From Verrucomicrobiaceae bacterium UBA7681 (lineage in GTDB: Bacteria; Verrucomicrobiota; Verrucomicrobiia; Verrucomicrobiales; Verrucomicrobiaceae), in contig DLGZ01000059.1 in the NCBI GenBank assembly GCA_002482965.1, positions 46,167 to 105,791 on the forward strand: 59,625 bases of DNA, written 5' to 3'. Position 1 is the stretch's first letter. Each line of letters opens with the position of its first letter. Positions 41,187-49,681 of the stretch are shown one piece after another. The position numbers and the translations under genes are program-made. The notes beneath the pieces are model-generated. The model was not told the origin of the DNA, did no database searches, and saw only the letters and a list, made by a program, of their open reading frames with translations.

Positions 41187-42521
41187 TTACGCGAGAGCTT
41201 CCGTAAGGACGCGACCACCGTTGACGATGTCAATGGGGCGACCGCCATCGGCCATGATGCGCTTCTCGCTGTTGATGCCGAGGAGGCGATACATCGTCTT
41301 GGCAAGGTCTTCAGGGCCCACGGCATCGCGGTCCGGCTCACCACCGAGGGCGTCAGACGCACCGTGGATGTAGCCTTCCTTCATGCCGCCGCCAGCCATG
41401 GCGACGGAGAAGACGCGTGGCCAGTGGTCACGACCATTGGTGCCGTTGATCTTCGGCGTGCGGCCGAATTCGGAACTGACCATGACGAGCGTGCGCTTGA
41501 GCATGCCGCGATCGGAGAGGTCGGTGATGAGGCGGGCGAAGGCCTGATCGAAGTTCGGAGCCTGACCGGTGAAGGCGTCTTTGATGTTGGAGTGGTGATC
41601 CCAGCCGCCGTAGTTGACGGAGACCATGCGCACGCCGGACTCAACGAGACGGCGGGCCAGCAGGAAGCGCTGACCAGCGGTGTTGCGGCCGTATTCGTCA
41701 CGGAGCTTGTCGGTTTCCTTGGTGAGGTCGAATGCTTCGCGGGCCTTCTGGCTGCTGATGAGGCCGTAGGCGGCCTGATAGAAGCTGTCCATGGCGCTGA
41801 TGGAGTCGGCCTTTTCCACGTTTTTGAAATGTTCGTCCACCGTGCCGAGCAGGTTGCGGCGGCGGTCGAAGCGCTTCTCATCCACGTCTTTCGGGGTGAG
41901 CAGGTCGCGCACGGTGAAGCCTTTATCAGCAGGATCACTGCCGAGAGCAAAGGGGCCGAAGGCGCTGCTCATGTAGCCGGTGCCTTGGTCAGGAGCGACC
42001 ATGTTTGGCACCACCACATAGGGTGGCAGATTGTTGCGGCTGCCCTGTTCGTGGGAAATGACGGAGCCGAAGCTGGGGAACTTGATCGCCGGGCTTGGAC
42101 GGTAGCCGGTGAACATGTTGTGCGTGCCACGCTCATGGGCGGCTTCACCGTGCGTCATCGAACGGATGACGGTGAGCTTGTTCATGATCTTGGCGATGTT
42201 GGTGAACTTCTCACCGACGTATTCACCGGGGATGGAAGTCTTGATCGGGGTGAAGGGGCCGCGATAGTCAGGTGAGGCGAACGGCTTCGGATCCCAGGAC
42301 TCATGCTGTGCCATGCCACCCGGAAGGTAGATGTGGATGATCGAGTCAGCGATGGGCTTGATGGTTTCCACTTCAGGAATGACCTGCGCAGCCTGCAGGC
42401 GAAGCATCTCAGGCAGCGTCAGACCGAGGCCGCCGAGCATGCCGACGTAGAGGAAATCACGACGGCTGGCACCGGTGCGCAGATCAAGGTGATTGCCTTG
42501 GCAGAGAGAATGCATTTTCAT
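41187..42521 (-). CDS. DUF1501 secreted sulfatase-fold protein
   Basis: 444 residues with a twin-arginine signal (ASRRDFLYVGMLGGLGL). The DUF1501 family is related to alkaline-phosphatase/sulfatase folds: typical marks are IHIYLPGGMAQHESWDPK near the start, GVRMVSVNYGGWDHHSN and LVMVSSEFGRTPKINGTN. Members are plentiful in Planctomycetes and Verrucomicrobia and are nearly always next to a cytochrome/DUF1549-DUF1553 gene, which is absent here. A second member lies at 53936-55387. Folded export through Tat; substrate unknown. Ends in a strong terminator. Confidence 0.88.
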   Translation of the reverse strand: MKMHSLCQGNHLDLRTGASRRDFLYVGMLGGLGLTLPEMLRLQAAQVIPEVETIKPIADSIIHIYLPGGMAQHESWDPKPFASPDYRGPFTPIKTSIPGEYVGEKFTNIAKIMNKLTVIRSMTHGEAAHERGTHNMFTGYRPSPAIKFPSFGSVISHEQGSRNNLPPYVVVPNMVAPDQGTGYMSSAFGPFALGSDPADKGFTVRDLLTPKDVDEKRFDRRRNLLGTVDEHFKNVEKADSISAMDSFYQAAYGLISSQKAREAFDLTKETDKLRDEYGRNTAGQRFLLARRLVESGVRMVSVNYGGWDHHSNIKDAFTGQAPNFDQAFARLITDLSDRGMLKRTLVMVSSEFGRTPKINGTNGRDHWPRVFSVAMAGGGMKEGYIHGASDALGGEPDRDAVGPEDLAKTMYRLLGINSEKRIMADGGRPIDIVNGGRVLTEALA

Positions 42522-42624
42522 AAAGAGGGAGGGGTATTGTTACTGGAATCGTGAGGGATTACGGGCCCACCCGGAGGTTCTTGCAAATCTTGCGAAAAAT
42601 GATGCGAATCCTGATTCCAAGCCG

Positions 42625-43842
42625 TCAGGGGGTCACCCAGCCAGACTGTACCATCTGATTGATCCATACCTGAAAATCCACCGGGGCATCCGGGGGAAAT
42701 TTGAGCCGCACAATCATCGGCACGGTGGCGTCTTCGCTTAACTGCAATTGGTAATCCAAGGCCTTGGCGATCGGCCCGCCCTTCTCGGCATAGCCATAGA
42801 CTACTTTGGCCCCTGGTTCGGAAATGTTGCGCAGACTGTAACACTGGAGCTTGGATGGATCCCCAAACTGATTTTCAAAATGTCCCGCAGGCGAAACGAG
42901 CACCCGAAAGAGGGTGGGGGCAGCCTGCTTCAATTCGAGAAAATCCGACCAGCCCATTTCACCTGATCCCACGAATGCCTCCCAATCCACACGCGGCCCT
43001 GCCGTGGTGTGTTCCACCGTGGCAACGCGCCGGCCACCGCCTTCGAAAACCACCACGTGCTGGCTGAACTTGGGGGAGGTTTCCGTCGCCTCGACGATGG
43101 AATCAAACGCCAGCGGGCCATCCGCATTTTTCGAATAGTAGATGCTCATCAGCGGAGCTACGCGCAGGCGATCACGCACCAGCAGGACACGCTGTTTCCA
43201 ACTGGGAGTTTCCAGAAACTTGCCAATAATTTCCTCCGCCGCGGCCAGCTTCGCCAGATCCCCGCCTGAGACTTTTGGCAAGGCGCTGGCGGTTTTGAGA
43301 TCGCCGCCGCCGGGTGGACGAAACACCAGATTCCCCGAGTTCACCTGGGGCAGCGGCTCTTCAGGCTGCATCAGCGATGTCTCCAGCGGAAGCACCATTT
43401 TCCCGCCATTCTGCGATGACGAATCCCCTGCTTTGTCCGACTTGGAGGCAAGCGGCTTCTCTTTCTGCGCCGGTGATGGCAGCAGACTCCAGATCACCAT
43501 CAAGACCACGATGACGCCCACGGCAACCGCTCCAAGCATCAACCGCCGCCGAAAATGCTGGATCTCGGGATCCATGCGCATGCGATCAAAGGCATCCCCG
43601 GGCAGCGGCTGAGGCTCCTGGAAAACAGCAGACGGACCCGGCGTTGGGGTGGAGGTGGGCGTGCTGACCGGCTCAGTCTGCGTCATCAGCAGCGCACGGC
43701 GCTTCGTCTTGGAGGTCTTCTCCGCCATCTGCAGCATCACCATCTGCCCACACTCAGGACAGGGGCGTGAGCGAGTCACTGAAGAAACCTGGATTTCGAC
43801 AGTTTTTTCGCAGTGGGGACAGACGAGGGTGGTGGCCGGCAT
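42625..43842 (-). CDS. Membrane protein with N-terminal MJ0042-like zinc ribbon
   Basis: 405 residues from the ATG at 43842. The first 40 residues form a zinc ribbon (CPHCEKTVEIQVSS then CPECGQMVML). A proline/threonine-rich linker follows, then one membrane helix (about RRLMLGAVAVGVIVVLMVIW). The periplasmic part of about 250 residues is unknown (LRVAPLMSIYYSKNADG, VVYGYAEKGGPIAKALDY). PVC bacteria have many such zinc-ribbon-TM proteins with unknown sensory or scaffold roles. It overlaps no neighbour and runs against the D,D-carboxypeptidase gene in the same direction. Confidence 0.75.
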   Translation of the reverse strand: MPATTLVCPHCEKTVEIQVSSVTRSRPCPECGQMVMLQMAEKTSKTKRRALLMTQTEPVSTPTSTPTPGPSAVFQEPQPLPGDAFDRMRMDPEIQHFRRRLMLGAVAVGVIVVLMVIWSLLPSPAQKEKPLASKSDKAGDSSSQNGGKMVLPLETSLMQPEEPLPQVNSGNLVFRPPGGGDLKTASALPKVSGGDLAKLAAAEEIIGKFLETPSWKQRVLLVRDRLRVAPLMSIYYSKNADGPLAFDSIVEATETSPKFSQHVVVFEGGGRRVATVEHTTAGPRVDWEAFVGSGEMGWSDFLELKQAAPTLFRVLVSPAGHFENQFGDPSKLQCYSLRNISEPGAKVVYGYAEKGGPIAKALDYQLQLSEDATVPMIVRLKFPPDAPVDFQVWINQMVQSGWVTP

Positions 43843-43912
43843 TCTTGGCTGGACGTTAATGAAAGGTAAATCACTCTGGCGGCTGGAATGAACTGCCGCA
43901 ACTTGTGGTTGT

Positions 43913-44875
43913 TCAATTTCCCATCCACGCATCTGCCGTCAGAGCACCGCTGGAACGCAGCCGCTTCAAGCCCCAGCCCATCATGATGCGGGCGTCCTCC
44001 CAGATGTACTTCGTCTTGGTGCCCAGTTGCACGAGAATGACCTCACGTCCGCCGCTGGCGGCAGTGGAGATCAAACAGCGCCCGCTGGCCACAGTGTAGC
44101 CGGTTTTCATGCCGTTGCACTCAGGCATGACGCCCAGCAGTTCATTGGTGTTCGAGAGCGTGATCACACGCCCATCCGCACGCCGGAAGCTAAAAGTCTT
44201 CCGCCGCACCACATCACGAATCACGGTATTGCGATACGCCGCCATCGCCACCCGTGCCATGTCACGTGCCGTGGAGTACTGCCCGCCGACGGTGAGGCCG
44301 TGAGGGTTTTTGAAGTTGGAGTTCGAGCAGCCCAGCGCACGCGCCTTGGCGTTCATTTTGGCCGTGAAAGCGCTGATGCTGCCCGCATTGTCACGCGCCA
44401 GCGCATTGGCCACATCATTCGCGCTTTTCACCAGAAAGGCATAGAGCAGCTCACGCCGCGAGTACACCTCCCCCGGCCTGATGCCCAGCCGTGTCGGCTC
44501 CACGGCCACATCGGAGGACTGAATGCGCACCATTTTATCGAGATTCCCCGCATCCAGCACCACCAGGGCGGTCACCAGCTTCTGCGTGCTGGCCACGCCG
44601 CGTGCCGTTTCAAAACTGCGACCGGCCAGATGCTGCCCAGTGCGCGCATCCAGCAGCAGATAGGAGGAGGCACGGATGGCGGGACCAGAGGTCGCGACGA
44701 GCATGGTCCGCTCTGGCAGCATCACGGGCATGATCTGCGCACTGTCTCCCTGGGCATACATGTGCTGGGAATTCGGGGCGACCGGGATGGCACGCACAAC
44801 GCCCTGGTCTGCACAACTCGCCAGCAGCCCTGCGGCCGCTCCTGTCATCAAAAGGTGGATCAATCTCATCATCAT
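43913..44875 (-). CDS. D-alanyl-D-alanine carboxypeptidase (serine-type, S11)
   Basis: Trims pentapeptide stems of peptidoglycan. 320 residues with a lipoprotein-type signal (LLMTGAAAGLLASC). The three penicillin-binding motifs are in order: STQK (the Ser-Lys of SxxK), KSAND (SxN) and GMKTGYT (KTG). The length and absence of a C-terminal amphipathic helix differ from E. coli DacA; the lipid anchor may replace it. Divergent from the parvulin gene at 45017, so a shared control region of about 140 bp is likely. Confidence 0.94.
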   Translation of the reverse strand: MMMRLIHLLMTGAAAGLLASCADQGVVRAIPVAPNSQHMYAQGDSAQIMPVMLPERTMLVATSGPAIRASSYLLLDARTGQHLAGRSFETARGVASTQKLVTALVVLDAGNLDKMVRIQSSDVAVEPTRLGIRPGEVYSRRELLYAFLVKSANDVANALARDNAGSISAFTAKMNAKARALGCSNSNFKNPHGLTVGGQYSTARDMARVAMAAYRNTVIRDVVRRKTFSFRRADGRVITLSNTNELLGVMPECNGMKTGYTVASGRCLISTAASGGREVILVQLGTKTKYIWEDARIMMGWGLKRLRSSGALTADAWMGN

Positions 44876-45016
44876 GAAGTATGCATCGTGAAGCAACGCC
44901 AAACCGGCTCGCAGTTTTCATGCCGGACAAAAAAACGGTGTCGCTATGCATCTAGGCCACCCGGTCTTTGTTGTCAAACCTTGCGCCCTCCGCCTCGCGC
45001 GGCATGTTCGGCCCAT

Positions 45017-45904
45017 ATGGCACTTATCATCAACGGCGAACAGATCGACGACGAAATCATTGAAGCGGAGTTCCGCCACATCAAAGGTCACTTCGAACGC
45101 ACCCTCCAGGTGGCCTGCTGTGAGCGTGACCCCGAATTTCGCGGCATCGCCAAGGACAACCTCACCTCCCGCGCCCTCCTCGGGCAGGAAAGCCGCCGCC
45201 GTCACGCCGAAGTCGCTGAGGAAGACATCACCGCACGCCTGACCAAGCTCATCGACGAGGCCGGTGGTGAAACACAGTTCTACATGAACATCGGCATGCC
45301 CGTCAAAGATGAGGCCCTCGTCCGCGAGAACGTGGCAGGCGGTGTCCGTCTGGACAAAACGCTGCAGGAAATCTACGCCCCTGAGCCGGAGCCGACCGAG
45401 GCCGACCTGCGCGCCTGCTACGAGGCCAATCTCAAGCACTACATGACTGAGGAGGAGATCCAGGCCTCCCACATCACCAAAAGCCTCCAGGGTGCCACCA
45501 GCCGCCAGGAAGTCTATCAGGCGATGCGCGACATCCGCTCCGAGCTTCTTGCCGGGGCAAACTTTGCCAAGCTGGCGGAGGAGCATCGCTCCGGGGAGCA
45601 GCAGCAGATTGACCTCGGCTGGTTCAAGCGCGGCGAATTCATGGAGGAGTTCGAAACCATCGCCTTCTCCATGGGCGAGGGCGAGATCAGCCCCGTCTTC
45701 AACACCCAGCTCGGCTTTCATGTCTGCACGGTCACCGGCCGCCGCCCGTCTGTGGCGCGTCCGTTTGATGAAGTGAAGGACGACGTGAAAACCCGTTTCC
45801 TCGAAGAGTACCGCGACAAAAAATTCAACGCCTTCCTCGAAGAACTCAAAGCCACCGCCAAGGTCGAAGACACGGATCCTGAAGGAGAGAACTGCGGGCA
45901 CTAA
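45017..45904 (+). CDS. Cytosolic parvulin-type peptidylprolyl isomerase
   Basis: 295 residues with no signal peptide from the ATG at 45017. A helical N-terminal half (ALIINGEQIDDEIIEAEF, then Cys-rich VACCERDPEF) precedes a parvulin domain (about 165-270): ASHITKSLQGATSR, LLAGANFAKLAEEHRSGEQQQ, DLGWFKRGEFMEEFE and FNTQLGFHVCTVTG. Domain order resembles NifM-like cytosolic parvulins rather than SurA. A long upstream extension reading through the carboxypeptidase gene is not real. Targets are unknown; no nitrogenase genes are in the window. Confidence 0.85.
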   Translation: MALIINGEQIDDEIIEAEFRHIKGHFERTLQVACCERDPEFRGIAKDNLTSRALLGQESRRRHAEVAEEDITARLTKLIDEAGGETQFYMNIGMPVKDEALVRENVAGGVRLDKTLQEIYAPEPEPTEADLRACYEANLKHYMTEEEIQASHITKSLQGATSRQEVYQAMRDIRSELLAGANFAKLAEEHRSGEQQQIDLGWFKRGEFMEEFETIAFSMGEGEISPVFNTQLGFHVCTVTGRRPSVARPFDEVKDDVKTRFLEEYRDKKFNAFLEELKATAKVEDTDPEGENCGH

Positions 45905-45934
45905 CGGCGAACTGGGGTTCCAGCGCCGGCGCAC

Positions 45935-46483
45935 TCACATCTTCGACATCACGGGCACCGGGGTTCGATACACTTCCACGGGCTCCGGCAGTGAGTCCAT
46001 GGGCGGAGGCCCGGGGAAATTGTCATCCACAAAGCGCCGCCAGGTGTCGCGTGTTTTTTGCGAGATGAAGCCCTGCACGGTGTCGCCGCACTTGCCGCAG
46101 ATCATCACGCTGTGCAGCAGGGAGAGGCCCTCGCACACGCCGGTGATGACGAAATCCTCCATGCCCGTCTCATCGCGCCGCGCACTGCACACCGCACATG
46201 ATTCCAAACCGCGATCCAGTGTGACCTGCTCGTCTTGAAACTGCCCCAGCCGCTGTTTCGACTCCTGGGAAAATTCCTCCATCATCTGCGTGCGGCAGTG
46301 ATCGCACAGCGCATACTCCATCACGCATTCACCGCGCTTGTAGGCCTTGGAGATTTGAAAGCCGCCGGGAAAGTCCGGCAGGGACTCGCCGCAGCGCGTG
46401 CAGTTCTGAAACGGACGCTCCTCATACTCACACCGCAAGTCAGGTGGGATCGGCGGCGGCTGTTGGAGATCGTGATCAGACAT
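45935..46483 (-). CDS. Hypothetical protein with zinc-ribbon cysteine pairs
   Basis: 182 residues from the ATG at 46483. Four Cys pairs (CTRCGESL, CDHCRTQ, CAVCSARR, CGKCGD) suggest two zinc-binding ribbons separated by a helical charged segment (MEEFSQESKQRLGQFQDEQ). No signal peptide, so cytosolic. I do not recognise a family; such layouts occur in stress- or nucleic-acid-binding proteins. Convergent with the parvulin gene and divergent from the beta-propeller gene. Confidence 0.75.
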   Translation of the reverse strand: MSDHDLQQPPPIPPDLRCEYEERPFQNCTRCGESLPDFPGGFQISKAYKRGECVMEYALCDHCRTQMMEEFSQESKQRLGQFQDEQVTLDRGLESCAVCSARRDETGMEDFVITGVCEGLSLLHSVMICGKCGDTVQGFISQKTRDTWRRFVDDNFPGPPPMDSLPEPVEVYRTPVPVMSKM

Positions 46484-46510
46484 CGGCTTATTTGCAACAA
46501 AGCGCACACC

Positions 46511-47668
46511 ATGGCAGTTTCACAGTCCAAACTCATGCGTGCCTCGCTTTTCCTCAGTCTCCTCCTGCCAGCCCTTTTGCCCGCCCAACCTGCGGACTGG
46601 CCGGAATCCCGTGGCAATGCGGCCATGACGGGCAGCTCCCCCGTCGAATTGAAATTCCCGCTGGAACTCGCGTGGCAGTTCAAGCTCATGGACAAGCCGA
46701 AGGGGCAGGCCGAGATGCTCGTCTCCAGTGCCGTCGTACGTAGCGGGAAGGTCTATCTGGGCTGCAATGCCGGCAAATTTTTCTGCCTCGACCTCGTCAC
46801 CGGCAAAGAGATTTGGAAAGTCGAAGCCAAGGGGGCCTTTGATGGAGCTGCTGCGTTCGCGGGCGATCTAGTGGTCGCAGGCTGTCAGGACGGCTTTGTC
46901 TATGCCTGGAACGCCGACACCGGCAAGGAAGTCTGGAAATTTGAAACGCAGGCCGAAATCCACGCCGCTGCGAATGTTTGGACGAACCCCGAGACCAAGG
47001 CGCAGAAAATCATCATCGGCAGCTACGACTATTCCATCTACTGCTTGGACGCCAAAACGGGCGTGAAGGAGTGGGCTGCGGAAACTGGCTACTACATCAA
47101 CGGCGGCTCCGCCGTGGGCGACGGCAAGGTCGTCTTCGGCGGCTGCGACAGCGTGCTGCATGTGCATGATGTGAAGACCGGCAAGGAAGAGCGGCAGATC
47201 GAAGTGGGGGCCTACATCGGCAACAACGTCGCCATCGCCGATGGGGTCATCTACGTCAGCCACTACGGCAATCGCGTGGGTGCCTACCGCATTGCCGATG
47301 GCACGAAGGTGTGGGAGTACGGCGAACGCGAATTCGAGTACTACGCCGCACCCGCCATCTGGGACAAAGGCGTCTATGTGGGTGGCAGAGACAAACGTTT
47401 CCATGCCATCGACCGCGTCACCGGCGCGCAGCTCTGGGAATTCCGCGCGCGTGACCGCATCGACAGCAGCGCCGTGATTTGCGCTGGGAAAGTGGCCATC
47501 TTCGGCTGCGACGACGGGTATATTTATGCGCTCGATTTGAAGACCGGGAAGGACGTGTGGCACAATGAAATCGGTGCGCCGGTGAAGACGTCAGGAGCCA
47601 TTGCGGGGGATTATGTTTTGTTCGGTGCGGATGATGGGGTGCTGTATGTGTTTAAGAATGGGAAGTGA
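46511..47668 (+). CDS. Secreted PQQ-like beta-propeller protein
   Basis: 385 residues from the ATG at 46511, with a signal peptide (ASLFLSLLLPALLPAQPAD). Seven or eight beta-propeller blades are marked by the repeating DxxTGKEIWK, DTGKEVWKFET, DAKTGVKEWAAE and DLKTGKDVWHNE turns. The pattern fits the PQQ-like family (BamB-type scaffolds and quinoprotein enzymes). PQQ-ligand residues are not evident, so a scaffold role is more likely than a quinoprotein enzyme. Starts 28 bp from the divergent zinc-ribbon gene. Confidence 0.88.
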   Translation: MAVSQSKLMRASLFLSLLLPALLPAQPADWPESRGNAAMTGSSPVELKFPLELAWQFKLMDKPKGQAEMLVSSAVVRSGKVYLGCNAGKFFCLDLVTGKEIWKVEAKGAFDGAAAFAGDLVVAGCQDGFVYAWNADTGKEVWKFETQAEIHAAANVWTNPETKAQKIIIGSYDYSIYCLDAKTGVKEWAAETGYYINGGSAVGDGKVVFGGCDSVLHVHDVKTGKEERQIEVGAYIGNNVAIADGVIYVSHYGNRVGAYRIADGTKVWEYGEREFEYYAAPAIWDKGVYVGGRDKRFHAIDRVTGAQLWEFRARDRIDSSAVICAGKVAIFGCDDGYIYALDLKTGKDVWHNEIGAPVKTSGAIAGDYVLFGADDGVLYVFKNGK

Positions 47669-47672
47669 GGGG

Positions 47673-47692
47673 GATGGACACCCTCGTCCATC
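47673..47692. terminator. Hairpin after the beta-propeller gene (possible terminator)
   Basis: GATGGAC-ACCCTC-GTCCATC forms a perfect 7-bp stem with a 6-nt loop 5 bp after the beta-propeller stop codon. There is no U-run, so it may protect the mRNA end rather than terminate. Confidence 0.4.
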
Positions 47693-47721
47693 AACTACCG
47701 TAAAGCTACCACCTCACCTCG

Positions 47722-48255
47722 ATGCCAGCCCATCCAGCCTCTCAGCTTTGGTCAAAATGCTTGCAGCAAGGCTGTGCCATTGTGAGGAGACATGTTGAGC
47801 ATCCGACATATCGCCGTCCAGGTTTCCCACAGATCACCTTGTTTCATATTCCCAGCTTTGTCGATGCGACTGGCTGGACGGTGACCAAACTGCCCCGGGG
47901 ACAGGGATACGAACTGCAAAAAATCGTCTGGCATCAGCAGGCCGATTCAGAGCGGATGGGGAATTTGATGTCAGGCCGTTCCGTCATTGAATCACCTGAA
48001 CCGACCATCTCAGCGGCTCTTTACAGATTAAACGCTCAGGAATGGGAAAACCGCATTTCTGCCCTGGCTACAATGCAGATTCCTATTCTTCCAGAGCACC
48101 CCTTCGGTTTAGATGGCGAAAGCTTCGGGTTGAGGCTTTACCATAAGCTCGAACTCGAGTGGTGGTGTGAAGGGCCGGCTGCCTGGGCCTCCGTGAGTGA
48201 ATGGACCATATCTGCCATTGCCTACTTCCTTTCGCAAACCGAGCACATCGGCTAG
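47722..48255 (+). CDS. Hypothetical protein
   Basis: 177 residues; continuous frame with ordinary composition and a globular-looking core (TLFHIPSFVDATGWTVTKLPRG, EPTISAALYRLNAQEWENRIS, then a Trp-rich KLELEWWCEGPAAWASVSEW). The N-terminal 30 residues are less convincing and the true start may be later. No motif or family recognised. It is followed 53 bp later by an antitoxin-like gene, and could form a small operon with it. Confidence 0.55.
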   Translation: MPAHPASQLWSKCLQQGCAIVRRHVEHPTYRRPGFPQITLFHIPSFVDATGWTVTKLPRGQGYELQKIVWHQQADSERMGNLMSGRSVIESPEPTISAALYRLNAQEWENRISALATMQIPILPEHPFGLDGESFGLRLYHKLELEWWCEGPAAWASVSEWTISAIAYFLSQTEHIG

Positions 48256-48307
48256 CTATGCCAGATTCACTCACATATGCTCTGCTCCTCCGCACCAGCA
48301 GGAAGCT

Positions 48308-48577
48308 ATGCTGTTGACACCCGAGCTACACTTGAGGATGCTGGCAAAGATGAGCATGCTCGTTCAAATCGAATCTGCCATCGCCGCATTACCGACGCAT
48401 GAGCAATTGTCGTTGCTGACCTGGCTGCAAGGCCGTTTGAAGGATTCGCCGAAGTCTGCCATTCAAACCAACACAGCAGGAAGACTGAAAGTGTTCCGAC
48501 AATTGCAAGCTGAGGCGGCCTTGACGGCAGAAGGTGCCGCGGCGTGGAAAGAAGCAATCAGAGACGCTCAGCGTTAA
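48308..48577 (+). CDS. Antitoxin-like small protein (orphan)
   Basis: 89 residues from the ATG at 48308, which has a fair Shine-Dalgarno (AGGA, 5 bp before). The core LVQIESAIAALPTHEQLSLLTWLQ is the short helical pattern seen in many small antitoxin or addiction-module proteins (IExAIxxLxxxELxxLxxWL). The C-terminus is short and charged. Such genes normally precede a toxin, but the next 200 bp hold no toxin gene, so it is an orphan or a lost pair. Confidence 0.5.
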   Translation: MLLTPELHLRMLAKMSMLVQIESAIAALPTHEQLSLLTWLQGRLKDSPKSAIQTNTAGRLKVFRQLQAEAALTAEGAAAWKEAIRDAQR

Positions 48578-48779
48578 CTCCAGTTCGAACGTGAGCCGTG
48601 ATTCATCCCGACAACCATTTCTCATCAATGCCCTCTTGCCTGGCAGTGCGTATAACAACAGCACGGTGAATGGATGGCGGAGCCATTAATCCGACGCATC
48701 TTGGACGTCTGACGCGACCCTCTCTGAATCACGCCATGCTCAGGGTCTCCACGGCTGTCTCAAAGTGGACCATGGCTCC
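48578..48779. other. Intergenic region, no feature seen
   Basis: About 200 bp between the antitoxin-like gene and the cupin gene (convergent). No gene, repeat or terminator is recognisable; the region where a toxin gene would be expected is empty. Confidence 0.6.
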
Positions 48780-49298
48780 TTAACAGCCCACGCCAGCCTT
48801 CGTCACCAGCCCGAGAAGATGACGCAGTTTGCGCTTAGCGCGCCAGGCGATGGAGCGGGGAATGGTGCGGTGAATGGCGAACTTCTTCACGTACTTGGTT
48901 ACCGTCCAGTGCGCGGTCAGTCCATCCGGAAAAAGGGCAATGTCACCGGCTCGCAGCGTATGGACCTTGCGGCCCGGATTCTGTTCTTCGATCACCACCT
49001 CGCCTTCCAGGATCTGCACAATTTCATCCAGGCCAAACACCCATTTAAATTTGCCCGCACTGCACTCCCAGACGGCGCAGGAAAGAGTGTTGTCCGTAGC
49101 AATTGCGAGTGTGGTGGCCTTGGCAATCGGATCGCCTTCCAGAATCCAGTCGGGATTGATGGGAGCGGGCTGTAAATCTTGGTGAAGGATGGAGCCTGTC
49201 TGAATCTGGGGAAAGTTGGGCATTCGATTAGCGGGGCGAGCAGTGGTGCTGTCGTTAAACCCAAATGGCGATTTCATAGCGTTACCCATATTTTCCAT
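48780..49298 (-). CDS. Cupin-domain protein
   Basis: Up to 172 residues. The cupin barrel (Cupin_3 type) is clear: WECSAGKFKWVFGLDEIVQILEGEVVIEEQN (read in parts, the E-x-x-x-I-L-E-G-E turn) then TLRAGDIALFPDGLTAHW. It may bind a metal and a small ligand or catalyse a simple conversion. The N-terminus may start at any of three ATGs (49298, 49277 or 49226); the first is almost on top of a promoter-like AT-rich element, favouring a later start. Stand-alone gene; function not predicted. Confidence 0.78.
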   Translation of the reverse strand: MENMGNAMKSPFGFNDSTTARPANRMPNFPQIQTGSILHQDLQPAPINPDWILEGDPIAKATTLAIATDNTLSCAVWECSAGKFKWVFGLDEIVQILEGEVVIEEQNPGRKVHTLRAGDIALFPDGLTAHWTVTKYVKKFAIHRTIPRSIAWRAKRKLRHLLGLVTKAGVGC

Positions 49299-49337
49299 CT
49301 TTATATATAATAGCCAAATCGCCTATTGTCGAGAGAA
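49299..49337 (-). promoter_or_regulatory. Candidate promoter of the cupin gene
   Basis: On the minus strand a TCGACA box is followed after 17 bp by TATATA within an AT-rich run (TATTATATATAAAG) in an otherwise GC-rich region. The placement implies transcription starts inside the annotated first codons, supporting a downstream cupin start. Sequence inference only. Confidence 0.35.
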
Positions 49338-49497
49338 CCTGTGTAGCGGAAGCCTTATTTGAAGCCCTTTCCAAGTCACATAGGCACGTCCCGTAGCCTC
49401 AAGAGAAGCCATGGCACATTCTCGCTCCTGAGCATTCGCAGGGGGAGAGTGTGTGCGAACTGCTGAGGTGGGTGGGGTATGGCGGGGGCGCTGGGCT

Positions 49498-49517
49498 CAT
49501 CTCGCGGGAGCGAGATG
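49498..49517. repeat. Perfect palindromic hairpin, REP-like
   Basis: CATCTCGC-GGGA-GCGAGATG makes an 8-bp perfect stem with a 4-nt loop in the 380-bp gap between the cupin and rsmD genes. It has the look of a dispersed palindromic repeat but no second copy is seen in this window. The rest of the gap (49338-49681) holds nothing recognisable. Confidence 0.45.
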
Positions 49518-49681
49518 GCTACTTTGCTGGCGCACTCGCGCATTCCTAGAGCTATCCGCCTGCTTTTCAAACATGGCTTAGGCTTGGAAATAGGAATGAT
49601 GTAAACGGAGATGTGCAGCCGCCCATCTCACGATCTGCAGCCCTTTCTTGCATCCCAGCAACCCACCGCTAAAGGAAACGG

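Noticed and set aside
41364..42275. 303-codon plus-strand frame opposite the first DUF1501 gene
   Set aside because: Antisense of a clear Tat-signal DUF1501 protein; composition typical of a shadow frame.
44027..45016. 330-codon N-terminal extension of the cytosolic parvulin
   Set aside because: It reads antisense through the D,D-carboxypeptidase; the real start at 45017 gives the family length.
49376..49570. 64-codon minus-strand frame in the cupin-rsmD gap
   Set aside because: Crosses the palindromic hairpin and has Arg/Pro-rich composition without motif; no support for translation.
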